From: Vermamoeba vermiformis
Taxonomy: Eukaryota; Tubulinea; Echinamoebida
NCBI GenBank assembly: GCA_045837725.1
Contig: JBEWZL010000056.1
Span: 62,001-126,000, forward strand
Direction of reading: 5' to 3'
DNA length: 64,000 bases
In this document: in pieces, positions 54,943-64,000 of the stretch
How the letters are laid out: each line of letters opens with the position of its first letter
Position numbering within the stretch: position 1 is the first letter of the stretch
Made by a program: the position numbers and the translations under genes
Notes under the pieces: model-generated
Databases searched by the model: none
What the model was told of the DNA's origin: nothing
What the model saw: the letters and a program-made list of their open reading frames with translations, nothing else

Positions 54943-57900
54943 ATGGATCTACCACAAGACGTTCTGTTTAGCATTTTCGGTTGGCTTGATCCAACTGATT
55001 TTGGTAATTTATTACTTCTTAAGCAATAATTTTCGTCCTGTATTAATTTTGTAATGCTACGAAGGCGGTTATAGCCTAATATCAAAATCGTGGCTTCAGA
55101 TGAGCCAAGAAAATGAATTATGGAAGCATCTGTGCTTTAAAAAATGGAGGAAAAATCCGAATAACTCTCAAATATCAAACAACGCACTAATACCGGTTGT
55201 AAAAGGTAAAAGAAGGTCTTTTAATAATTTTAAAATTTGACGTCTCTGATCCAAACATTTTATTTGAATTAGGATCCTCTGTAATCGACTGGAAGAAAGC
55301 GTATAATCTTAGGTACATATTTTTATCAATTTGAGCGCTAGATGATTAATTTACGTAATTTAATTGACCGATATCAGAACGCTCGCGGATGCGGCCCTAG
55401 AGAACATAAATACAATTGCTAAGAATACTGGATCGTTACGCTTAATAGGACACGAATATTTTGACGAAGGTTGGATCACTTTTGACCAATTTAAGATACT
55501 CTTCAACAGAATTCTATTGCTTCGAACAGTTCCACATCCACTGCAGTACCCCAAAATTTGTTCGTTTCTTATGGAATATGAATTACTTATGCTATTACAA
55601 CTTGACAGCACGTTATTTAGCGAGATTTCATTTGTTAGCCAATTTTTGGGAATCATCAGTTACACTACGGACACCCCCGGCGTAGCAGCCTTAATGTTCG
55701 TTCTATACATAAGTACAACGATTAATATGTACTAAATACTATATTAGGGTCGCAAAAAATGCAATTGAACTTCGGCAAGTGACTTTGAAAAGAAAGATCC
55801 CGATAGATGTGATTGGACCACAGATAAATTTGCGCGGGAAATTTATTTACCGCGCTTATAAATACATTGATAAGAGACATCAGAAGCCTTTAATTGATTT
55901 CCTAACAACGACAATATTACTCGTAGACGACTGGTCAAAATCAGAAGAATTCGTAAGCAATAATTTGGACCAATTACTATTGAACTAAAATTTCCTTTTT
56001 TAGACATTATTTATTGCCGAGGACAATACGAACGAAAACAATCCTATTTCGAACTTATTTTTCACGTTAGAAAAATTTGCTTGGTTGATGAGTAAGTTGG
56101 TCATCGCTTCATTCATTCCAATAATATTCCCTTATTTAGCAATAGAAGAATTCATGAACCTGTTTCATAGAATCGGCGGCCTGTCTCTTACAACGAAAAT
56201 TTATATGACAGCCGCCACTGCAGTGATAAATCATATGGAGATCTGGAAGGAAATTACCATCAAAAACTTCTTCGAAACGTAAGTTGAATATAAATCGTGT
56301 GAAATGGCGATATTTAATATTACTATACTTGGTTAGGTATTATCCGTGGCTATTTGGCAATCCAAGAAATGACATCGAACTTTTGATACCAACATTTGAC
56401 ACGTTAACCACTGTTTTCGCTGAACTCAAAAAGACATTCAATATCGAAGAACTGAAAGATCCGAATATAGAACCAAACTTTAAAGCTGCGGTGCTGGAGG
56501 GCGTTAAATTTTTGCAAAGTTTTCTGATCCCGATTTTGTCTGCGCTTGACATCAACCACACGCGGTAACCGACAACTTATAATTATTAATCCTAACACTA
56601 TCTAATCGATATTATTATATTAGGCTTTGTCTTAGCGTTACAAAATTTATGACGGAATTTTGCCGTATGTTTGACGAACCATGGTTCGAGCCCATGTTGA
56701 CACCACTTTTGGACAAATTATACACAGTTCTCACGAACACAAATCTTGCATTACGAGTTAGAGCGATGGAGACAATAGGCTTGATATTAGCAATCTGTCC
56801 GGGATCGTTTTCTAAGGTACGAAAATTCCGTCAAACATGCCACCAAAAAAAAATTTCCCGACAATTTTTGACTTTTTTTTTAGCACCAAGAACGCGTGGT
56901 CACTGAATTGAACAATATTTTAACAAACGGAGATTTAAATGAACGAGAAAAAGTTGTCGAAATAGTATGTCAATTGTGCGCAAAGATCGGCGACGAAATG
57001 AAGGTCCAATTCAACCCAATTTATGATAGCCTTATTACAATGTTCAAGAACGATAAATCTGCACATGAACATCAAATCTTGATGCTGTCACAGTGGGCTA
57101 TTATTGCGTTAAAGAACAACTTCAACGAAAACCTGGCATTGGTATTCCCGGTCATTTACAAGTACCGTGCAATTGAAATTTTCACTACAGAGCTCGGATT
57201 CTATAGTAGTGAATATGGATATGAGGCAAGGCCTAGCATAATTCAAACAAGGCTTTATTGACACTTTTTTTAACAGCCCAAAAAACAGTTACTGAACGAA
57301 AAATTGTTAACTAAACGTAGTGCCACTCTCGAATGTGCTGCAGGTCTTATACAGCACATGGACCGAGAGTTGTTAGTACCTTACTACGAACAGATTGGCG
57401 ATATCATTGCTGCAAATATTGACCGTAACGGGGCAAGGGGCAAGTTAAATTGAAGGTAATTTAGTAAAAGTATAGTTCCTTATGAAATTTTATTTTTAGT
57501 GCTGTTACCTAAAGCCTGTCAATATTTGGAGAATTATGTGAAGAAATTTTTCACTCTCGAATCGACACAAACACCAGTATGGACAGCGAACGTCTTTCGC
57601 TTCATCGAAGACCGATTAGTTCCTTATGCCGGATTAATGCACAAACTCGCCAATTTATCTGATCGAGAAAACATGCTGCAGAAGTTTCATGATGTAAGTT
57701 GCCCATAATTTCAAATTTAGATTCTATCAAAAGTCTGTGAAATTGTGGAGAACATTTTATTTTGACAGGACTGTGTCACTTGTCCCTAATTGTCATATTT
57801 AGATTATGAAATATTTATGCACAGTGAATCCATTGATACATCCACTACACAATGACAATCACATGACACTATCACTTGATGTAATAATATCATCGCTGAT

Positions 57901-58798
57901 GAAAGTGCATCTGGAACAATTGATGTACCATTCCCACGTACGTACTTCCACAGCAAACTCCGAGAGACGATAATAATTATTGTTATTTGCAGGTTTGGGA
58001 ACTCTTCCAGCTTGTGCTCGACCATACATTGAATGCTGAAGCTTTTTTCAATATCTTTTGGCAGCCAGTCCTAGCGCCACAAATAATAGTGGCATACCAA
58101 TCTTCAGGCACTGTACATCCACTAAGTCTTTGGATTATCAATGAAGTACTTTTGCGGTGCGGATCAAGCTTCACCTTTACAGATCCGACTTCGGTGAGGA
58201 GCAAGGTTTAATTTAGTGTAATCCCTATTGCTAATGATTTCTATAGAGTAGCATTCTCAGTATGGTTTTGCATTGCCGAGACATAGATAATGGTGTTATG
58301 AGAAATGTAATAATAATGTGGGCTGTTGCCAATCATTTGAGTAAGCACTCGTCTAAACACGCCGACCAACTAACTTTTTTCCTCCGAAGCAATTCTGGGA
58401 ACAAAATATCCGCAGTTACTACCAACCAATTTGGACAGTAAGTGGCAATAATAATACTTATTATTATCCATATCATTTACTTATAATGGTTTTAGCATTG
58501 CTGCGTCGGCTCGAAAACTATATGCAGCTACTGCCAAGAGAAGATTGCCAGACCACATTAGGTACCTAGTAAGCCTCATAGCTAATCACAAATATTAATA
58601 TTTCGTTATAATATAGAGGCCTATTTGTCATTGCTCTACAGACAACGGCAACTGGTTCAAGGCAAAAATTTAAATGACGATATTTCGGAGCTGATTGATC
58701 GCGCAACACAAGAAGTAATATTGAAATTGCCCGATAGCGGTATTATTGATATTAATAGTATTAGTGCCGATTTTGAAAAAATCCTTAATCAGCTTTAA
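54943..58798 (+). CDS. F-box fused to importin-beta-like HEAT repeats
   Basis: Sixteen exons give about 980 residues. MDLPQDVLFSIFGWLDPTDFGGYSLISKSWLQMSQENELWKHLCFKKW is a textbook F-box. After about 95 residues a long helical array follows: NINTIAKNTGSLRLIGHEYF, VRAMETIGLILAICPGSFSK, EREKVVEIVCQLCAKIGDEM, KRSATLECAAGLIQHMDREL, LVPYYEQIGDIIAANI. These resemble HEAT repeats of IPO5-type importins. Intron 9 (57226-57276) starts with GC rather than GT. The last intron was placed using GTAAGC at 58569 and AG at 58617-58618, which keeps frame. An F-box on an importin-like scaffold would link a ubiquitin ligase to a HEAT-bound cargo; that role is inferred. Distal part has fewer recognisable repeats. 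Confidence 0.82.
57226..57276 (+). other. GC-AG intron in the F-box/HEAT gene
   Basis: The donor reads GAG|GCAAGG and the acceptor AACAG|CCC. Using it keeps the frame (GYE to PKKQLL). No GT donor in the same exon does so. GC-AG introns are a known minority class. Confidence 0.6.
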
Positions 58799-59333
58799 AC
58801 ATAAAAATAAAAAAATGGGTGCCTAACCCTCGTACTTTACCGAAATTATATCTCCTGTTGCGTGTAAATTCGGTGCAGCTCGGCTAAAGACGTCAATCAC
58901 TTTTATACTCGAGCATATCTGAGGAATTACTCTGCCTAAATTGCTCGAGATTTGGAAGGAAAACTCCACGAATCAGGCCAAGATATCAATGAGCTAAATA
59001 TGAAACAGTGATGCCTTTTATGCTCGCTAAGACTTACAGTACAATGCTGAAATTAAATTGCGAAATCGGATCTGGATTCGGTTTCTGGCAATATTAGTAT
59101 GAGAGTAATAATCGGGTATTTTTGTCGGTCGTTGAATTAAATTCAATTAAACTAATCGAAATAACGGATTTTTTAAGTAAATTTCGGTAAAATTAATCAT
59201 AAAAATTAGTTTTCTCTACGAAATCTGCTTTGGTAGTCCGCGAGCTAGACCAAAGTGCCAACTTTATAAGCGAACAAGTTTGGTCCCACTTTTATTCAAC
59301 TCACAAACCAGAAACAACTCACCTAAAGTCAAG
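58799..59333. other. Intergenic region
   Basis: AATAAA follows the HEAT gene within about 10 bases. No exon seen. The promoter of the Thr-rich secreted protein lies at the right end. Confidence 0.4.
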
Positions 59334-60422
59334 ATGAGACTCGTCACTTTAACTGTTTTAGCTTTCGTCGCTACCTGCTTAGCACAAACCAACTCGTGGT
59401 TCTACATTGAGAACTACGACTCTACTGGTTGCACAGGAAACCTTCTCGTTCAAGGTTATCTCGCTGACGGCACGTGCCATCCGAATCCACCTGGCAGCTT
59501 CAAAGCAACTTGCACTGGCGGCACTCCTACGTTCCAAACTTGCACCGATACCGCCTGCCAAACTTGCACAGACGGCACTCCTTCTACCGTTTGCACACCA
59601 AGTAAGCTCAAATTCGCTGAAAATCAGATCAAGCAGATCTAACGAAAATTTTTTCGCTTTAGTCAACGGAATCTTCCAAAAAGCTGCTTGTTCTGATGGT
59701 ACTTACCCCAATGGTAATGGCTATATCTTGAAGAAGGACTTTACTAGCACTAGCACTTGCACCGATTCTGCATTTAGAGTAAGTACCGGATGCCGACTTT
59801 AATACGATTTAATTAGACTTTCCGACGCTATTTAAATCGAAATTGAATCAAATTTTGCAACGTGGGCAGTTTTCGGTCTGCAATATTTCCTAAATTGAAG
59901 TACTTAAATGGTTATTAAATTGCAATTCTGTAATTTCGGTGCACATCCGTCAAACAAGTGATTAATCGGCATATTTACGCTTAGCTTACCTACTTGCCTC
60001 TTGGTTGCACTACTACTGCTTCTTTCGGTGCCGCATCTGCTAACTACCAATGCAAAAACGGCGCTGCTTATGGAGAACAATGCACTGACGCTACTTGCGG
60101 TAGCTGCACTTCGCTTGGCTTCAGTGCTACATGCACCACTAACACTGATAGCGATATCAAGTCTACTCACACTTGCACATCCGCTGGCTCGAACAACAAC
60201 TCGACCACTCCTACATCCACCACTCCTACTACCATAAACACTCCTACTACGACCACTACTCCCACAACAACTACTACTCCTACTACCAAGGCCCCTACTA
60301 CTACCACTACGCCTGCTACTAAAGCTCCTACCACCAACAATAACAACACTCCCAACAGCGCCACTACCACTAAGGTCGTCGCTGCTGGATTTGTTCTAGG
60401 AGCAATTATTTTGGCTTTGTAG
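59334..60422 (+). CDS. Secreted cysteine-rich protein with Thr/Pro stalk, probably GPI-anchored
   Basis: Three exons (about 59334-59601, 59663-59778, 59985-60422) give 273 residues. MRLVTLTVLAFVATCLAQ is the signal peptide; the start at 59334 is preferred over 59280 because the upstream leader is polar. The body has about 16 cysteines in repeated short loops (GCTGN, GTCHPN, ATCTGG, QTCTDTACQTCTDG, QCTDATCGSCTS). A stalk of about 60 residues is almost only Thr, Pro and Asn (TTTTTPTTKAPTTTTTP), likely O-glycosylated. The end KVVAAGFVLGAIILAL, with no basic tail, fits a GPI signal. Same plan as the protein at 25840. Probably at the cell surface or in a wall. Confidence 0.82.
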
Positions 60423-60482
60423 ACCAATGTTATGAAATAGTAGTAAATATATAAGTATATTTAAACGTTACCGTGCTGCGGT

Positions 60483-62089
60483 TTATTTCTTTTGCAACGA
60501 GATCTGGTTGAACACGTGGATCGTGTCGGCATAAGGATGAGGCATGCCTGTATCGTGTCTCTTGCCTTGAATGCGCAATCCAATCATACCCTCGTCTTTC
60601 ATCAACTGACCCATAGCATCACGTAATTGAAGCTCACCTAAGATGAAACATGAGCCAAAAAGTACGTGGATCAACTACCGAAAACTAACGGATCTTAACG
60701 CGTAATTTAGTAGAATTATCGTACCTTTCGTTCTAATATTGTTATCGTAATTGTGTTGCAAGATATCGAACACTTTAGGAGTCAACAAGTCAATGCCAAA
60801 GTAGCACAAGTACTCGTTGTCAGGCAATCCTATCCGCATTAGCGCAACCATTAGTTTACGTTCTATAGACTTATCAATCCTATCAAATGAACCTACCAGG
60901 CACTCGCAAGTGTTCTCTAGCGTATTCAACGGAGGGCTTTTCGACAGTGTTAGTCAAATTCAAGACGGACTCGCCCTGTCACGCGAACGAAAAGAATTAG
61001 TACACGGACCTGCCTGATTGGCATATTGAGCTTAATTACCTCTATCTTGTCTCCAATAACAATACCATTAACGCTCAACTCGCTCTCAGGGCATGTTTCA
61101 AGAGTTGTAGCGCTCTTGCCGTGTTTGTTGTACACGTCAACTAACGTTTGTGCACATGTCTGATTAGTGTAGCTATAATATATACAACATTAGTAACGGT
61201 ATATAGTCGACACCTACTATCACATTTCATAATAATATAGGATTCTATATTGTAGTATAAGAACTGTAGTGGTAGAAAATGTACCTAACGTAAACATGAT
61301 CGCCCAACAAAACTAAGAAAGGCTCGTTGCCAACGACGCTTTTAGCGCACAAAACAGCATGCCCAAATCCCTATTATCATATTATTAGTAACTACTTTAG
61401 TTGTAAACCCTATGTAACAAAAAGTTTTCGATCGGATCGTACCTCTTGTTTCTCTTGCAAAGCAAATTTTAATCTCTTGCCAATATATTGTAATCGTTCA
61501 GCTTGTGCTTTAAGCTCTGGCTTTTGCAAATAAACAGCATTGCTGGGTGTGTTAAAGAAGGCCTCGATCGGTTCTGAAAATCTATAGTTAGTACCGCTCT
61601 TCGACAATATAATAGATATATTTATATTATTATATACTTACCTTGTTGACCATGTTGCACGACAATACAAATCTCAGCGTCGTCACCAAGAGCGCTCAAC
61701 GCCTCTTCAATAATGACTTGAATGACAGGCTTGCAGAAGCCATCCTGGGACATGTAATATTAGCATATTAATATTGAAATATTAATGATAGTGGCGTTTT
61801 TGACCTTAATGAGAGTTACTACAGCGAAACAAAAATAAATTGCAAAATGAAAATTAAATATTACATACATAATCCACAACCGATTCTAATATTGATTTGA
61901 CACCATAAATACGCGATATTAATCGAATGACTATTTGTACACACAATTTGAGATTAAAATGAACGAAAAACTTACCTTGTCAACGATCGGAAACAAAGCC
62001 TTGGGCATAGCCTTGCTGGCAGGGAACATACGTGTACCCCAGCCAGCAATAGGAATAACGGCCTTGCGAATCTTTTGGTGAGTAGCCAT
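60483..62089 (-). CDS. galU: UDP-glucose pyrophosphorylase, GalU type
   Basis: Makes UDP-glucose from UTP and glucose 1-phosphate; cytosolic. Eight exons (62089-61976, 61744-61642, 61573-61443, 61370-61285, 61172-61040, 60975-60897, 60862-60725, 60637-60483, approximate) give 312 residues, the length of bacterial Gal[31 protein letters not shown] is the nucleotide-binding loop with the catalytic-type Arg and Lys. Further marks are [63 protein letters not shown] and the end [17 protein letters not shown]. This is the bacterial-type (GalU) family, distinct from the longer eukaryotic UGP enzyme. The product feeds glucan synthesis and, via epimerase, the galactosyltransferase. Confidence 0.94.
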
Positions 62090-63289
62090 TTGTGTTTAAC
62101 GATTGATGCGCTAATAAAAAATCGTCCAGATCACGTACCCAGCAATAGTACTAAAAAAAGATTCTGGAGGAAAATAATGGTCTCCCAGGAAGTAATTTAA
62201 TTATAAATCGTATAGAAAATCGAGTTAAATAAAAATAACACGAGCCGGAGTTGTTGAAATGAAACTTTCGTCAGATTGGTACGTGAATCAATTTAATGTG
62301 CAATAATGGGACTATGCTCGTGTCCCGTGTACTTGGTCGATAATAGAAAGGTTTGAGCTGTGTTATGTAATTCAATTGCGTATGCGAATAAAATTTATTG
62401 AGCGAAAGTTACTATTTTTGGATTCTTCAGCCCTGATAACGGCGTGCAAGCAAATTGTACAGTATACTATTATTTTATTCACGAGGCCTCAAGTCCTTTG
62501 TAATATATTATTTTTCTAGTTGGACGAAGGTAAATTTCAACAACAGATACGGCAAACTTGATGGACCGTTGCTCGTGTGGATGTAAAGTTCTAGAAGTCA
62601 AAAACATTTAATATGGATTGTATAATACAGCAAAATATATTGAATGCACGAACCGCGAATCAGCTAGCAAATAGTCAAAAAAGAATCATGAAAATTAAAT
62701 CTAGATCTTACGAAGCGCTTTAAATATTTACAGACCAACGAGCAACGGTTGTCAAGCTACCAATAATAATTGATAATTATAACAAGTTATTATTCAAATT
62801 GAAAAGCGGAATCATTTGAAATCTGGCACTACAAGCGTTTTTTTATTATACGTTACTGCTGCGTATAATACAATAATATAAGATATAATTTGGAAACTAT
62901 AATATTGATTTAAACCCGCTTTGTAATTACAAGATTTTTTTCTCATCGAGCGAATTTTTTGATCGTTTCAAAAATAGGGCAGCGTGACGGACAAATACAA
63001 ATCAGATCCTATTGATTTGTATACAGTGGAAGATTGATATAAACAGCAAGAGTAGGTTAATTTGAATTGCTAAAGGAGGTAAATCTGCATAAATATTTTT
63101 CGGGGCCTTCATACAGATTCGCAAACCTTTTATAGTTGCAAATTAGAACGAACGTACTCTACAGTAATTTATTTTCCTATTTTTAATTAAAAGCACGAAA
63201 CCCCAATTCCCCTCGTTGAAATCTGGAGTCTTAGCTGCTTTCGTTTATTTTGCTACAAAATTTTTAATTATGCTTCTATTAGACTCCTA
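62090..63289. other. Intergenic region
   Basis: 1.2 kb between divergent genes (GalU on -, the next on +). AT-rich with no supported exon. Promoters of both genes lie here. Confidence 0.4.
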
Positions 63290-64000
63290 ATGTCAGAAAT
63301 CAAACCTTCCGCGAGTTCTCCAGTCCTTACTGCCCAAGGATCGCCCAGAACACCTAAGAAGTTGGCCGACTCTGGCGGCAAATCTGACAAAACAAGACCA
63401 CCACCAGTATCGCCAAGAGGACTTACAGGCTCAGGAGGTGTAAATATTAGTTACAGCTCACCTGCTGGATCGCAGCCTAGTTCCCCGAGTAATTCATTGA
63501 AGCGATCAGCCTCGTTTAGACTTCCAGACGAGAGCAGCCAATCATGGCGAACTATTACTATGCCCGGCAATAAGACAGAACGGCGACGGTCGGTCAACTT
63601 AAAAACTGCACCTGAGCCTAAAAAGGTAAATCCATCCGACGTTTAGTGCACTTCCGAAATAACAGATTATTCATAATACTCTCGAACAATGTTTGTCAAT
63701 ATTTATTTTAAGCGCAGTATAACCTTTAAATATTCAAATTGCTTTCGAGTTGAATTAGTTCGTAAATTTATCAATTCCATTTGCTAACGATAATTAAATA
63801 TGCAGATTACCGATGATTTCTTAAAAGAAGATAGCTTGGAGATTTGGCGGCCAAACCTGTACAGATCGACCTCGGAAACGAGTTTGACTAAAGCTTGGAA
63901 GGATGGCGAAGATAGAGTACGTGTATTTATACTGTTATTACCAGTACTAATGCGTTTGTAGGTGCAAGGAATGACTGTCACAGCATTAGAAGCAGCTCTT
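63290..64000 (+). CDS. Ser/Pro-rich protein, 5' part only
   Basis: Exons at about 63290-63625, 63806-63916 and 63962 to the edge, running off the window. The first exon encodes a low-complexity region (PSASSPVLTAQGSPRTPKK, SQPSSPSNSLKRSASF) with many S/T-P and RxxS sites, suggesting phosphorylation. The second encodes DDFLKEDSLEIWRPNLYRSTSETSLTKAWKDGEDR. Such a leader often precedes signalling domains (for example GEF, GAP or kinase), but none is visible yet. Confidence 0.7.

Noticed and set aside
60167-60427. Antisense ORF rich in Val/Gly
   Set aside because: It is the reverse reading of the Thr/Pro repeat stalk, a common shadow of low-complexity coding DNA.
1-64000. tRNA, rRNA or CRISPR array
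   Set aside because: I looked for tRNA T-loop patterns, rRNA-like stretches and regularly spaced repeats and saw none. The only spaced repeats are protein repeats, LTRs and the split repeats of the Ngaro-type element.

Overview
The window is nuclear DNA of an intron-rich unicellular eukaryote. Coding exons are joined by short GT-AG introns, mostly 45-120 bases with AT-rich bodies. Gene spacing is tight, genes lie on both strands, and AATAAA often follows the stop. Gene content points to a free-living amoeba, probably Amoebozoa: secreted and GPI-like cysteine-rich proteins, a receptor-like TOM1/THH1 protein, several divergent F-box proteins, Ku80, TMEM135, a bacterial-type glycogen debranching enzyme and tyrosine-recombinase retroelements. 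The species assignment is inference. Exon edges were read by eye and may be off by 1-3 bases; gene ends are firmer.

Layout. 0.25-1.24 kb: small four-helix membrane protein (+). 1.98-4.79 kb: GlgX/TreX-type debranching enzyme (+). 4.87-8.88 kb: three F-box-like genes (+), two of them tandem paralogues. 9.58-20.66 kb: a 203-codon host gene split by a Ty3-type LTR retrotransposon (identical 248-bp LTRs, CAATA target duplication), which carries a Ngaro/DIRS-type tyrosine-recombinase retroelement inside its gag region. 20.8-23.5 kb: TMEM135 homologue (-). 24.3-25.5 kb: beta-1,4-galactosyltransferase family GT7 (-). 25.8-27.7 kb: two small secreted or membrane proteins. 28.0-32.2 kb: Ku80 (+). 32.6-35.0 kb: large multipass surface protein (+). 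35.3-42.2 kb: 27-exon protein with a cysteine-rich ectodomain and a TOM1/THH1 membrane domain (+). 42.35-43.76 kb: secreted beta-repeat fibre (+). 43.8-45.7 kb: type I membrane protein (+). 45.8-47.6 kb: cysteine-rich type I membrane protein (-). 48-51.2 kb: two paralogous helix-turn-helix genes (-). 52.45-54.7 kb: F-box plus ankyrin-like repeats (+). 54.9-58.8 kb: F-box fused to importin-like HEAT repeats (+). 59.3-60.4 kb: secreted Thr-rich GPI-like protein (+). 60.5-62.1 kb: GalU-type UDP-glucose pyrophosphorylase (-). 63.3 kb to the edge: start of a gene (+).

How they fit together. The GlgX-like and GalU-like enzymes both sit in glucan and UDP-sugar metabolism, and the GT7 enzyme uses UDP-sugars in the secretory pathway. 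At least seven products are predicted to be secreted or at the surface. At least five encode F-box or F-box-like domains, suggesting expanded ubiquitin-ligase adaptors. The most unusual items are the doubly nested retroelements in a host exon, the F-box/HEAT fusion, the paired helix-turn-helix family, the bacterial or phage-like repeat fibre, and recurring short motifs (a CArG-like 16-mer and a perfect 12-bp E-box palindrome) in introns.
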